Below are positions 37,996 through 51,190 of a stretch of 64,000 nt of DNA, in pieces. The number at the start of each line of letters is the position of its first letter. Within the stretch, counting starts at the first letter, position 1. This DNA comes from Caprimulgus europaeus (taxonomy: Eukaryota; Chordata; Aves; Caprimulgiformes; Caprimulgidae), in the NCBI GenBank assembly GCA_907165065.1, contig OU015523.1:116400246-116464245 (forward strand), in the 5' to 3' direction. The position numbers and the translations under genes are program-made. The notes below the pieces were generated by a model, which made no database searches, was not told where the DNA came from, and worked only from the letters and a program-made list of their open reading frames with translations.

Positions 37996-40900
37996 ACTTT
38001 TGTATTGAGAATATAAATTAATATTTCTGCAGGACTCAGCTGCTATAGTGTTCACCACCAAAGAAAAGCCTTAGAGGAAACATCTTCAGGATAACATTTT
38101 TGAAGTGCACAATAAATCTTACATTAGACTACACACTGCTTAACTGAGAAAATGAAAAACAAAAGTAAAAAGGAATGGACATTAGATTCTTGAATGTTTT
38201 CTATGCTGTGTAGTGAATGAGGTGGGGATTTAGGGAAAAAATAGTGTGCAATTAGAGATAATGCATACATGTAGAGGTGGAGGGTGAATTAAGGCTATAT
38301 AGATAAATTTAATGCTGATATTTCTTAACTTTGTGTGCTTGATTTTCTAACTCAAATATTTTTAACTCAACTCTTTTATGTTTACATTGCAAACATGTCT
38401 AAATGACAAACAACCTGGCTATTTAAACTGGAGTATACATATGATTAAAGGAAAATTGATACATAACAAGAATTTGATACTATTTTAATGTTATGGAAAA
38501 AGAGTATTATCACAAAGTTATCTTCCTTGCAAAATTTATCTGGGATATGAGAGTTTTCTAAGTGACATCTTAAATGCATACTTTGTCCTTGAACCATATT
38601 CTCCATCAATATTTGTTGGACGTGTGAGCTATCTTCTCCCTGCTAAAATATAACATGACTTTGATATGATGAGATGTCACATTTCACAGCAAGCCCTTTC
38701 AGAAGGGATTAATCTATTTTATTATAACCCAATAATCAGTCAAACATGCCTTTCTCTTGCTTTCAGCCTCAGTCTGTATAGTTTCTGTAATTAGCTCAAA
38801 GCCAAAAGCCACCTCCGGGCATCTATTGCCTGTTTCTTTGTGTTGCACAAAAAATGTTTGGCATTGCTATCATAAAGTTGTCATGGCAACTTTTGGGTGT
38901 CAGAGGATGGAGCACCCCAGGACACTCTATAATCTGTTAACCTGTGACTGTAACACAACAGTAAATTATGACTGGATTTGCTGTCCAGCCAAAATAATAC
39001 AAACTGGGATTTCAAGTATTCCAATAACAAATTCTTTAATTTCTAACTGTGCAAGGTCCAAGAGTGCAGCAACTGTTTGCTGATGACTATCTGGGAAAAG
39101 TGTCAAGGGAGTGGTGGTGGTGGGGATAACACATAGCTGCTTTGTGGGAGACATTAGCCAATGCCAATTCCACTCCTTTTATGTCAATGCTTAGAATGAA
39201 ATGATAATCCTTCCTGGAGGCTGCCATGAACTTCGATTATAACCACCCTTTCAGTCAATAGGTTCATGACAAAAAAGGAGGAAACCAGGTCGGGCTGGTG
39301 CTTGATACCTACCCTCCCATTAGTGACTAATACCAACAATATCTCCTCATCTTGCTCTTTCTGATAGGAAAATAGCAGTGATTAACCTCAGACAAAGTCT
39401 TAGCATTCCACTCTTGACATACTCTTTCTGCTCAAAGAAAGTGTTAGCTCTAGATAACAGCAACAAATAATTTCTTACTCTTAATACATCAGATTGTTCT
39501 TTCTAAATGTAATTTTAAAATATCAGGAAGTCCATTTTGTGTGGGTTGCTGGATGTCATTGAGAGCGTAGGAAACCACAACAGTGCAATTTTAAGGTGAA
39601 ACAGTGTGTGCCTCCTATATTTAGGGTAATAATGTGGCCTTACCATGATGACTGAAGAAATGTGCTATGGCCAATCTATTGTCGGGCATCCTGAGATCTT
39701 CCTTTTGTGGTAATGTCAAACTACATTATTGATATTATGGAACTCAAGGATGAAAAAAATCTCTCAGTATTTAAAAACTTTTGAAAGTATATATTTTCGA
39801 TAATCCTTCTACGTAAACTAGAGGGTGACAAAGTCTTTCTAGGGTTAATTCCGCAAATTAGAAATAAAAACTTGTCCAGTTAAGAAATAAACAAAACAAA
39901 TTTTCTATCATTTCTATATTGCCATATGCCCCACTGACATATGTTGACAGTCTTGCTGTTCCATTTTACGAGCCTTTCTACCCCTAACATGGATAGTTAA
40001 TGGGCATCGAATTTTAAAGAGAATCTCGAGGCAGCACAAACATATCTTACTAGGTCAAGCTTGCAATTTTTTCTTATCCTGGTGAGAAAGTTCTTTCTGT
40101 TTGGTTTCTGCCATTTCCTGTGTGTGTATGGTTCACTAGTTGTGTCCTTCTAGTGGTCAAAGGAATGGACCTGTGTGATTAAAAACTAGGAAGATGATCT
40201 GGGAGGGATTCAAGTTATTCAATCCCCCAGGCTGTTTGAAGGCAGGATGATGTGTTTCTGCAGTGAGGCCACTGCTCCCGCTAACTTAATCAGGGTCTGC
40301 TCATTATTACAGCTTGAAAAGTCTTTTGTACTGTTGTCTTCTGATAACAATGAGAGAAAGTCTGGAGAAGACTGTTAGCCATAGTGTACTATCTTTGGAT
40401 TGCAAGAGATGCTGTGCAATGGGTGGCAGTGGGGACATCTACCGTATCTGTTGGTGTAAATTCAAGCTGCTCCCTTTCAGTTCTGCCTTCAACATAAGGT
40501 GGGAAAATGAGGAAACTGTGATAGTTTCAATTCATGGTTTTTAGTTTATAATTCATGTTTCAGTGCTGAAGTTGATAAGAGTTGTCTCTTCCTGGTGCTC
40601 CTGCATAGTAACATTGCTGTGGAGTCCTGCCCACTCACTTGTACTGATAGCACATCTGCAGAGTGGACTACTGGCAAAAATGTATTACTTTGGAGTATGG
40701 AGAGGCAATAAATCAAACATTCCTGGGTGTATTTATAGAGCAATACTGTTTACTTTTTGTTTGACAACTTCAGTTAACACTTACACTTCATAACTGCTCT
40801 TTCACAGTTCGCTTATGTAAATTTCTCAAAAAAGAGGTGAGATCTGGCTATCAGATACCTGGTATCACCACACTATGTGCTACTAGGTTGTTCATAACTC

Positions 40901-41639
40901 ACCAAAAGATAGTTTCATACCCCTAAATGGCTCTCAGGAAAAACAAAAAATAAAAACAGTTTTCAATATCCATATTTCTGTTCCTCCATAATTATATAAC
41001 TGTCAAAATAACTGCTCATGCTCTTCTTTCTGAACATTATATTTTGCATCCCGTTTTCTTTGGTTCTCGCCTTCTGTTTTAATAAACCTTAACCTACACC
41101 TCCTTATCTCTGCCTGAAAAAAAATCAAAGGCCATAATCCTCTTTTCTTATCTTTAACTTAATTCATAAATGTGAACTACTTTCCAAGGCAGCATTTCTC
41201 AAGTATTGTCACCTTTAATTGTTTTATATTGTCCCAACATCCACATTTTATTGTGCATGTCACTATTTTACCGTGGGATCCTACACACACATCACCCTTT
41301 CACACTGTGGCCAACAGTGTGTGCTCCTGTGTCAGGAGACTTGGAAGAGTCTCTCCATAGTGGTACCATATTTGCCAGCTGCCACATTTTCTATATGCCT
41401 GGATGTGACTTTGCAACCAAATTGCCTAAGAACCAGAAAGAGAAATGAGCTGCAGTCAGACTCTGGATGTGAGCTGTCCTCCTGCAGCACATCCATGACC
41501 AACTTGACCTTCTACATTGTAATCACAACGTTCTTATCCCTTGCTTTGCCCTGAGTGTCAAAGATTCTTAGTTAAAATGTCCAAAAATTGAAACTGATGG
41601 TTACATTCCTGGGTTTATAATTGAATAGCTGCCTACTTT

Positions 41640-41683
41640 AAAAAAAAAAAAAAGAAGAAAAAAAAGAAAGAAAAAAAAAAAGT
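41640..41683 (+). repeat. Purine-only A/G tract
   Basis: About 44 bases of A with scattered single G residues (A-rich, GAAGAAAA and AAAGAAAG units). It is a homopurine/homopyrimidine tract in TYR intron 4. No AATAAA precedes it, so there is no sign of a retroposed tail. Confidence 0.9.
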
Positions 41684-44600
41684 GAATTACCTGGGTTCAT
41701 GAAATTGTTCCCGCTGACAAAGGGAGATTTTCAGGGAAAAAGTCAGGGTTGTATCTACAGATTTATCTGTTCCTATTTCTGGAATAAAAAATTAGAAAAG
41801 ACACAGTCCAGGCCCTCAATTGTAAGTGCTTGGAGGAGCTCTTGCCATAGAAAATTGTTTTGACAGCTATTGCTAGGTGGTGCCGTTAGTCTTCCAAATC
41901 TCTTTTATTGATGAGAACAAATGTTCGTTTTCAGTAAGCCAGGCGGGTTTTGGTAGTTTTACAGTTCATGGTTCTCATGTCAAGGAAAGCTGAATGTCTG
42001 CTCTGGTTTCTGCTCAGATCAGCTCCCCAGTAACTAGACTCTGACATGTGTCTTTGATTCCTGAGGGATGGATTTCCATGCACACTGTTTGCGACCACTT
42101 CAGCTCCAGGGCTGTCATACGTATAAAAATAAATGAAGCTGCAATTAAAATCACCACATACTGTCACACACTGATTTGCTTTTCAGTGGAAAGCAAGGCT
42201 CCAGGCATCAGCTTTTCCTTGGGGGAACAGCAACAATATAATTTAGCATTAAAATGCCATTTTGTCATTGGATTCTTTCCAAGTTTTATTTCTCATAAGC
42301 AGCCTCATCGTGCTCTGTGTAGTCCTGCTTCATCTCTACCAAGTCATTAGTGCTGTACCCAGAACTGCTGCCCTTGCTGCTCTCCTCCAGCTACTCCCTT
42401 TAAAGGCAAACAAGCCAGGCCTTGAGGACATGTGTGTGCTCATTCCTCACTCTCTCCTGTTCTCTTCATCTGCCTTTCCTCTTCCTCCTCTTTTGGAAGA
42501 TCTGCAGAAATGCTGCCTCTTCCCGACCACCCAGATCTTCACTGTTATGATTTTATTTTCCCTTTGCAACTTTCTCCTGTTTGTCTAATACCTCCTGGCT
42601 GCCAGTCACAGATTTTCTGTTCTCTGTTGAGTACATGGGAATTTTCAGAGAAGGTCAGTAGGCTTTCCTGCTTCAGCTCCTCTATCAAGAAGTTTCTGTT
42701 TACTCCTATTTTCCTCTGAACAGGAACTCAGCATTCTTCTCTGGAGAAAAGTCTGGGTTTAAACACTGCAATACTGAGAAAAAAATCTGTATCTGCATTA
42801 TGAGACTCCAGCCCATTTTCCACTTCTTCACAGGGAGATTAACAAGGGATTGGGTGACATTTGAGGATTATCTGGGCTTTCTAAATGAGGTTGAATTTCA
42901 CTCTTTGTGTTGATCTTTCAAAATAATTAAGGAACTACTTTCCTTACCTCTGTGTTAAGAATGTTGGAAGAATTTAATAAGAATTTTATTTTCTGAGGAC
43001 CATGTGGTCCCCTGCGAAAAGAGAAAAGACCAGGAGGCAGCAGAAATGAATTGTTAATGGTAAATAGTTTACCATTCACTTCCTTTTGCAGTACCTATTC
43101 AGGACTCGGTATTTCTGAAAGTTACCGTATTTTGCACTTTTTTTAGTGATACAGTTCTAGAAATAATGTGGGTTTAGGAAACTTATGGCTTTAATTAAAA
43201 ATATGTATAAATATTTCTGGTCTGGATCAGGAATTAATTTATGGAAAAAATGAATAAAAAGCCAAAAATGTTACTGATAAAAAAAATAAAAATTTTTATA
43301 TTGTATTTGAGCCTTTTATTAGACTATTTTCTGTCTGAATCCTTGGGGTTGACTAAATTGTTTATGGCATGTTGGGAGAAATACTGACTTCTGTCTCTGG
43401 GTTGTAGTACTAAAACAGCCTTAACAATTTTACAGGAGAGTTGCATGTTCCTTTTGTTCCACATAAAATAGTCAAAAATGCATTTCCTAGATGATTGTGA
43501 ATCAAGCTAGATTTTACTTGAGAAGTGAACAAACAAGCTAAATGCATGATTGGACAGTTTATCAAGTATGCAGAAACAGTACACCCCCATTAGTAAGCAG
43601 ACTCTGTCAGAAGAGCAGGGATGCCCGGAGAACTGATCTTGTTTTGATAAAAACAAAAGCAAGCTATGAGGATGCTAACACTGCCAAATTGTCCCTGGTG
43701 CTTTTGCTATATATTTATTGGACTTTTAGTTCTTAATTGCTTTTTAACTGAAGAGCTGCATTCACAGAAAGTTATCTGCCTCAAAGAGAAAAAACAAACA
43801 TGCTCAGTACCCTCACTGTTCAGTGGACAGTGCTTTGCAAGGATAACTGCATTCCACATCCCAAGTAGCTTTTGGTAATGGTGAACGTAAGAGATCTGAT
43901 AACTCCAGTTACCCAGTTTTATAAAGGATTGGGCCAAGGTATCTGAGCAATGCTCTGTTTGAGGCAACTTTATAGCTTGAAGATATTTTAACCCTTCACA
44001 TAGTCAATAAGGAGGCCTGTACTACTCAAATAAATCTACAAAGTTCACTACTTTGAGCATGAAACCTGGTCTACATGCAGTTCCCCAGCAGCTACAGCCC
44101 CAAAGGCCTCTGTCCTCCTTGTGCCAAGACACCCAACTCAAAACTATCTTTGAACAGCAATGCAAGTCAAAACCATCACTAGACAGTGCAAAATTAATTT
44201 GATTAAATGATATTAACATTATGAATGATAAACTTGTGTTCATATAAATAATCATAGAGCAAGCAGAAAGTCAGTGGATCACTGTTTTAAGTGCTGCATA
44301 GACTTTGTGTTGGCTTTTGGTGCCATGGTGAATTTTACTCCTAGTATTTAAGAGATCAGATTATGTTTGTAAGCAAGAAAGAGAGCTTTGCTTCTGCCCT
44401 CCTTTAAACCATGTCTGGCAATCTGAAAACCCTCTGGTTCCCATTTGTGTTGCACTGTAACTGCCGAGCTGAGCAAATGGCAGACTCAAAATCCAGCACT
44501 GTTTCTCCCCAGTTCTGATCATGAGCTGACCATTTGGGTCAAATTCTGCTCTTAATAGGCTAGGATAGATAGGATTGATGTCAGTGACTGATTTTTGGTT

Positions 44601-44788
44601 GGAACTTTTCTAATGGTATCCTGTAGACTCCACATCAGACCAGAAATATGAAAACAAGCAGGTACAATTTGTGACTATACTCAGGGAAAAATCTGGAATA
44701 GAAGGACTTTTTAATATCTTCTCATTTTATAGGCTTATTCCAGGTTATAGGCAACAAATTTGACATTTACCCAAAATAGTCACATTAC

Positions 44789-44970
44789 CTGGTTCTTGTA
44801 GATACTCATAGTCATACCCCAGCTCTCTTGAGGGTTTAAAAAATTCTCCGTTTCTGTAAAGGGGAATAAAGGGCACCATGTAATTCTCTCGATTGTGCCC
44901 AATGGGTGCGTTGGCTGCCGGGTAAACTTCTAGCATGGGCCTGTGTCTTCTTAACCATCTCTCAAAAATG
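44789..44970 (-). CDS. TYR: TYR exon 4 (182 bp), lumenal part after the CuB site
   Basis: The exon is bounded on the - strand by TTCTTCTACAG and GTAATG. It is 182 bp long, the same length I recall for human TYR exon 4. The first base completes a serine codon, 60 codons follow, and one base (G) carries over to the last exon. It encodes [20 protein letters not shown], then [20 protein letters not shown] and [20 protein letters not shown]. The [21 protein letters not shown] block is a signature of tyrosinase and separates it from TYRP1 and DCT. This lumenal segment follows the CuB histidines and leads to the membrane anchor. Confidence 0.97.
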
Positions 44971-45052
44971 CTGTAGAAGAAAAAAACATGTCAGTTTATG
45001 GTGGAGACTGGCAGAAATTTTCTCTTGAAGATTTTAAAAAAAGTGTTAATGC

Positions 45053-45076
45053 TTTTTTTTTTAAAAAAAAAAAAAA
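45053..45076. repeat. T10A14 palindromic tract
   Basis: Ten T are followed directly by fourteen A, a perfect self-complementary T10A10 core. It lies about 80 bp upstream of the TYR exon 4 acceptor on the - strand and about 60 bp from a CR1 insertion. Confidence 0.9.
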
Positions 45077-45132
45077 TCCTGGGGCAGAGCGGCATGTAAT
45101 GACTTGTGTTCATATGCATGTAATGCTTTCCA

Positions 45133-45612
45133 AATCACAGAATCACAGAATGTCAGGGATTGGAAGGGACCTCGAAAGATCACCTAGTCCAATCCCCCTG
45201 CCGGAGCAGGAACACCTACAGTAGGTCACACAGGAACATGTCCAGGTGGGTATTTAATGTCTCCAGAGAAGGAGACCACAACCTCTCTGGGCAGCCTGTT
45301 CCAGTGTCCGGTCACTCTCACAGTGAGAAAGTTTTTCCTCATGTTTACATGGAAATTCCTATGTTCCAGCTTGCACCCATTGCCCCTTGTCCTACCGTTG
45401 GACATCACTGAGAAGAGCCTAGCTCCATCCTTCTGACATTGGCCCTTTACATATCTATAAATATTAATGAGGTCTTCCCTCAGTCTCATCTTCTCCAAAC
45501 TAAAGAGACCTGTCTCCTTCAGCTTTTCCTCCTTCAGCTTCTCCTCATAAGGGAGATGTTCCACCCATTAATAATCTCTGTGGCTCTGCACTGGACTCTT
45601 TCAAGCAGTTCC
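45133..45612 (-). repeat. CR1 LINE 3' fragment in TYR intron 3
   Basis: Terminal AATCACAGAATCACAGAATG units, then the same GGGATTGGAAGGGACCT and CCCCTGCCGGAGCAGGAACA as the copy at 37.6 kb, so both belong to one subfamily. A 112-codon - strand frame (45226-45564) keeps the end of ORF2 ([28 protein letters not shown] and [20 protein letters not shown]). A 15-bp in-frame tandem duplication (45515-45529 and 45530-45544) repeats KLKEE. It is inserted in TYR's sense orientation. Confidence 0.94.
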
Positions 45613-48600
45613 CAAATCATTTGGGGCTGGCTACTCAGTGCTGAGTTCCAATGAAAGCCTTCAAGAAGCAAAGGCTTGCAGTGCTGCAGAGAGGCTGAAT
45701 ACACTTTTGAATTCCATAAATGCAATTCACTGTCCCACTGTGACCTGACTGCAATGTCTGCTCAGAAATTCACATTGTTATGAAGGATAAAGAAAACAGG
45801 ATTAAAGACCTCAATCCTTCCTCCTCACCCTCAGAATAAATTATGGCTGGTTGTGAATGTTTTTGTTGCCAGCTGCTTACTTCTGATCCCCTTCCTCTAT
45901 TTTCTTCCCAAGAGTTTTCATGTCTGCATTAAAGTATAGTTAAACGATGGTTGATTTGACATCACCAACAAGGGAGAAATACCTGAGGAAAGGGAATAAG
46001 CTATATGAATCCAAAAACTTGATAAACAAGCCAGCTATCAGGGAAGAGTTTTCCTCCAGCAATAGCTTATTCACTGACCTTGGTGTCATAGTTGTTTTAC
46101 ATATTCTCACTCCTCTCTCCCATCTGCTGTTGCACAGCTTTTTTTTCCCCCTTTCTTAAACATGTCGTCCCAGAGGTGCTATCACCATTGCTGAGGGGAT
46201 TAGGCTTGGCCAGTGGTGGGTCAGTCTTGTAGCCAGCTGGCACTGGCTCTGTCTGACATGGGTGAAGCTTCTGGTGGCTTCTCACAGAAGCCACCCCTGT
46301 AGCCACCCCGCTACCAAAACCTTGCTGTGCAAACCCAATACAAGCTGTTATCCACACCTCTGACCTCAGCTGCTCCTTTCCATTTTTCTCTGCCAAAGAT
46401 TCTCCCATTAGCAGTCTGTCAGCACAGGGCTGTATATCTGTTCTTTAACTTGGAAGCAGAAAGCTCAAAGACTTTGTATTGGCATTTTCAAGTCAACTAC
46501 TTGGATGTGTTTGGAAAGAAAAATTAACAACCCTCAAAACACTCTCAATTCTCCTCCCTTTGTGTCTGAGCTTTTTCTGCTCAATTCTTTACTTTGTTCC
46601 AATCCCCAAATCCTTTCCCTGATCTCCTGCTGTTTGCACAGTGACCTTGGCCTGTCAGTAGACACCAGGTTGGAATAGGGGAGTTGGCAAGATGCTGTAA
46701 GGGGAGCAGCTGCAAGTATCTTATATGTTAAGAAAGGAGACCCCATGCTTGCTCACAATATATTGGTAGGAGGGGATTATCAGCACCAAGCTCAGGGAGG
46801 GATCATTGAATTCACTTATCAGTTATGAGGGGTAGAAATGGTCTAAAGAGATTTGTAGATTGTAGTTTAATTGAGATCTTGGTTCCCTGACACTGGCCAC
46901 TGGCTGGAGGACACAGACTTTCTCCCCTCTTATAATTATTCACCAGTTCCTCAGAGACTCAAGTTATCTTAGAAACACAGACCCAAATGCAAGTGCTTAC
47001 CAATATCAGGATCTCTGCAGAGAATCCGGGGATTCTGCTGGCAGATTTTTACTTCCTGTCTTTGGGCAGAAGTATTGAGAAACACTCAGCTTACCCCTCC
47101 AAATTAAAGCCCTCTCAAAAAGCCATCAAAACAGATATAAGGCTAAAGCCTTGGTTCTTTTTTTAGGATCAAAAGATTTAATAGATGACAACATCACTGT
47201 GTTCATACATCTTGTCAACCTTTAACAATGCAGGTATTAATCTTGATTAAAATCTTCATTTGCAGCTCTCTTCCTCAGTTAATTTCATCAGCCCTGTCTA
47301 GAAAAACTCTTGTCAGAATAATAATATTCAGCTGAAGCTTTCAGATGGATAAAATTAAGCAATGATATCAAGGCTTCAGCTGCAGTTATCACAAGAAAAC
47401 TTGAACAGAAACTGTAATCAGATTATATTTTTGGAGAACAGCATAGAGAAAATCAGTAATCATTTAAAAAGACATAGAATACAAAGGAAACCAGGACACT
47501 AGTTTAGCTTGAGGGGATTAGGGGTGTGTGTTGGACTCCAATCCTTTCCCGGCCTGGCTTTTACTCATGTCTTGGGCAGGCACTCTATTGGTGTCTTGTT
47601 TTCCTAGCAGTAGTAGATGGGAGCTGGGATAGCTCTTCTTTGCAGCACAGGGCTGTTAGAGGTACAGAGATACTTTGGTTATGGGAACATGGTAATATTT
47701 TAAGAAGAAAGCAGAGATAGTACTTGGATCAGGTTTTCAAAGTCTAGTGATGATCCATACCCTAACTTTTGAATGCTCAATCTGAGGTACTTCTTGGGGC
47801 CTGAATTTTAGAAAACACTGAGTAGCCACATTCTGAAAATCTGTAGGGATGATGAGCACAAGGTTCAGAGCTAAAAGTCATCATTTTCCTGAAATAGCTT
47901 TGTATGAAATGCCCTGAAATGCAGCATCCTCTCTGGATAACTTAAATGTTGCCATTTCATAAGCAGTTTCAAGAAGAATCCTTAGGCCAGTAATCTTTCA
48001 AGCAGAATGCAAATGCAAAGCATTTCCATGGAAATGAACATATGTACTTTTGGATTCCTTCATTCCCAGTGCCTTTCCCACATTAGATATCAAGCTTTTC
48101 TTAGCAGTAGCAGCAGCATTGAATTGTCTGCCCTTGCAGCTGATCTTTAGATTTAAACACAATTGTATGCCTCTAATTACAGATATGATGAGTTGTGCTG
48201 ATGCACAAGATATGTTGCACAATTCATTGAGTTGTTTATGAACAGTTCTCTCCTTTAGCTAGCATAAAATCATATAATCTTTATTGAAATCTGTTTCATC
48301 TAACGTATCTGTATGCTACTGCAGAAATCTCAGAAACATCCATTTAAGAGCCACACTTTCCTTTACTCCCTTTAGAATAGCTGGCCCTGTGCATTTATCT
48401 TGGATTTTTTCTTTTTTTTTTGTGATACTTTGAAAGATTAGGATCATATTCTGCTTGCTAACAAAGCAATTGAGTGAAGTTGCATTTATTCTTTCCACTT
48501 AAAGTTTTTGTTCCCAGCTTGTTCAGTAAGATGGGCTCATGGTACTATTTTTTTCTTGGCAAGAGAATTCATGATGCTCTGTATTTTCATAAGGATCTTC

Positions 48601-51169
48601 ATGATTTTCTTCTTTTGCCTGAGAAAATTGGCAAATTTAATATAACAGTAGTATTTTTTACATCCTCATCCATTTGTATTTCTCCTTTTAAAAGGGGGGC
48701 ACAGCCATTTCCCTGCCTTACTCATATTTTGTAAGTTATGAAAGGAGCTGTACTTTTTCCTTTCAAAAGGTTTCCCAACTAAGTGGAAAAAGAAACCTCC
48801 CAATCGCATCCGGTTGGAGAGAAAACTCATGAAGGGGGTAGAACTTAAGCTATATCTCTGTTATGAAGTACAAATAATTAATTACTGCTGGGCACCATAA
48901 GCCATTTCATATCAGAGTTACATTTTATGAGTCCCCAGCTGAGACTGATAACTCTTTTAATACATTTTTAAGGAAAATTGAAATCCTGGAGTAGTCTATG
49001 GTTTTTGCTATCAGTCAGGTAGTGACACTGGCACAATAACTCGATCCTTGGGGACTTGTCTTGACTGGAAAGTCTTTTGCCAAAAAAAAAAAAATCTGGA
49101 GAAAATAATCACACTTTCTTTTGTTTCAGAGTACTGAGACCACTGAATGACACGTTTTAGGATACCTTTTTCCTCAAATAAGGTGCTTTCTCAGTCCCTG
49201 GCTACATTTAAAGCAGTTAGCATCAATTGTGCTCTCTTTCATGCAGTGCTACCCTTTCTATAGGCAAAGAGATATTTGAGAAGCTACAATGGGATCATCT
49301 GACAATTCTTTCATGTGCCTTGGCCTGCAGAAACATTTGCTTTATCTGATAACAGGCATTGTGGTTCCTGTGACAGAGAGAAATCGGTACTTCCATCATC
49401 AGATGACGATCCACTTACAGTTGATAGAAGCTTTTCTTTTCTTCCCTTAAAAGCAGCTGTGTTGTAAGTTATTTCCTTTTGGCACCTTGATAATATATAT
49501 TTGTTTTCTGTGCTTTGGTCTGTAGCTGAAAACTTGGAAGAGCTTAGGGCTGCAAAGTTAAAGCTACATGCAGAGAGACAAAATGCTGATGCAATTAGTC
49601 AGTCTTTTTGTGGAATGACAAAGTTCCTGGTAGAAAAGCCAAGATTGCGGCAGAACAGCAGACCTGAACTCCCTGGAGTTGTTGGTTGTCTTAGCAAACC
49701 ACTGCTATTATGTTCTCTTCATATGAAACTTCACTTCCTCCCATGGCCCTGAGAGCCAGGATTATGAATTACATAACATCTGAAGGGCCATTTTTTTTTC
49801 CACTATTCTTCCTTTTCTTGATGTAATGAAACTAAAGATAACAGAAAGACAGGTAAAGAATCAGATCAGGGCTCTGTGATGTTCGATCTCCACGTTTCTT
49901 CTGTGCAAAAAAAAAGTACTGGGCAGAAGTACAGTGAGAGAGAAATCTGTCTGACTCCTACAGCAGTCTGGTGGGTTACTTCCTCTTCAGCATGTAGACA
50001 AAGAGGGCAAGCAGATAATTAGCTATTTGTATAGGTAGGAGTGACATTTTCCAGACATAGAGGCTTTTTTAGAATTGCAAACCCAGCTAGACTGGCGTCA
50101 TTTGGGAAATGTTGGCAGTGCTGAAGAGAGCAGATGGGATGTGAGTGTGGTGGGGAATATAAGGAAGAAGAGAAGAGCTAATCAAAAGTCATCAGGAATA
50201 TTATTCAGGGAATGGAAATGGAGAGAACTCAACCTGGGATCTATCAGGAATAAGCCATAAATGCTCCAGGGTGACAAGTCTTTCCTAGAAGGGTCATGAG
50301 CCATTAGGACTTAAGAAATAGAAATTTAAAATAATGGAGATCAGTCTCCTGATATTGCTAATGCCCTTTGTACCTCTTCAGCAGCAAGAAAAATTACTCA
50401 GAAGGGGTAGCTTTTATTTAAAGGCCTTGAACAGATTAAAAAAAATAATTCTGTCCAGGAAAAAGCAAAGTCTCTTTCTTTCTGGAAGTCTTCTTCCTTT
50501 GCTTTAAGAAATCAAACCTGCGTGTCCCAAATAAAAGGTTTAGGAACTGAAAGGGATAGGAGAACAATTTGAATTTTGAAAGATGCCTTGTCTCACATTT
50601 AGAACTCAAAAAGGCTCAATCTCTCTATATTGCACTTCTGAGGTTGAAATTATTTTGTAGTGGTTGCTTTATTAAAACAATTATTGAAATTTTCAAAAGT
50701 ACTAGATTATGATGATTAATAGTGTTCAAAGCTTATTTGTATGATAAGAAGCAGTATTTTAATAGTGTAAAATGGGTTGGATATAGATACATTTAAGCTA
50801 AAATGAGGCTCAGTGTTTGTATTTAAACATTGGAAAAACTGATCTAGGGACACGATAAATTCACTATCACTTAAACTCTCTGGTTCAGTCTGAAGTGACG
50901 TGTTTGATACAGAAATAGCTAAAGGAGTTTATCTGGTCAGAGGGATTCCCAAAAAGTCATAAAGGCAAATAATATTCTTCCTAGATGATAAAGAAATTCT
51001 AGAAAGTGTTAGAGGCTCCATTTTACTTTAGAGAAAATAGGCATAGAGTAAAACTAGATATGCTGCCAAGGAGTGGGACCTCATCTATGGCACCACTTTG
51101 TACCCACCAGACTATGACACCTCTTGGAGTTAGGTTATTCTGTTGCAAAGTATGTAGTTTCTTTCTTTC

Positions 51170-51190
51170 TTTTTTTTTTTTTTTTTTTTT
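51170..51190. repeat. T21 homopolymer tract
   Basis: An uninterrupted T21 is preceded by CTTTCTTTC and followed by CTATTTTTTTATTTC. It is a simple repeat in TYR intron 3. Confidence 0.9.

Larger units (their letters stand above)
36097..44788 (-). other. TYR: TYR intron 4, 8692 bp
   Basis: On the - strand this runs from GTAATG to CCCAG. It holds one CR1 fragment (37604-37860), a MIR-like piece next to it (about 37955-37995) and a purine-only A/G tract (41640-41683). No retroviral insertion is present. The rest is unique-looking AT-rich DNA, and short ORFs on both strands have no recognisable content. Confidence 0.88.

Noticed and set aside
44533-44555. TCAAATTCTGCTCTTAATAGG as part of an old amniote interspersed repeat
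   Set aside because: Only a short stretch resembles such repeats, too little to assign.
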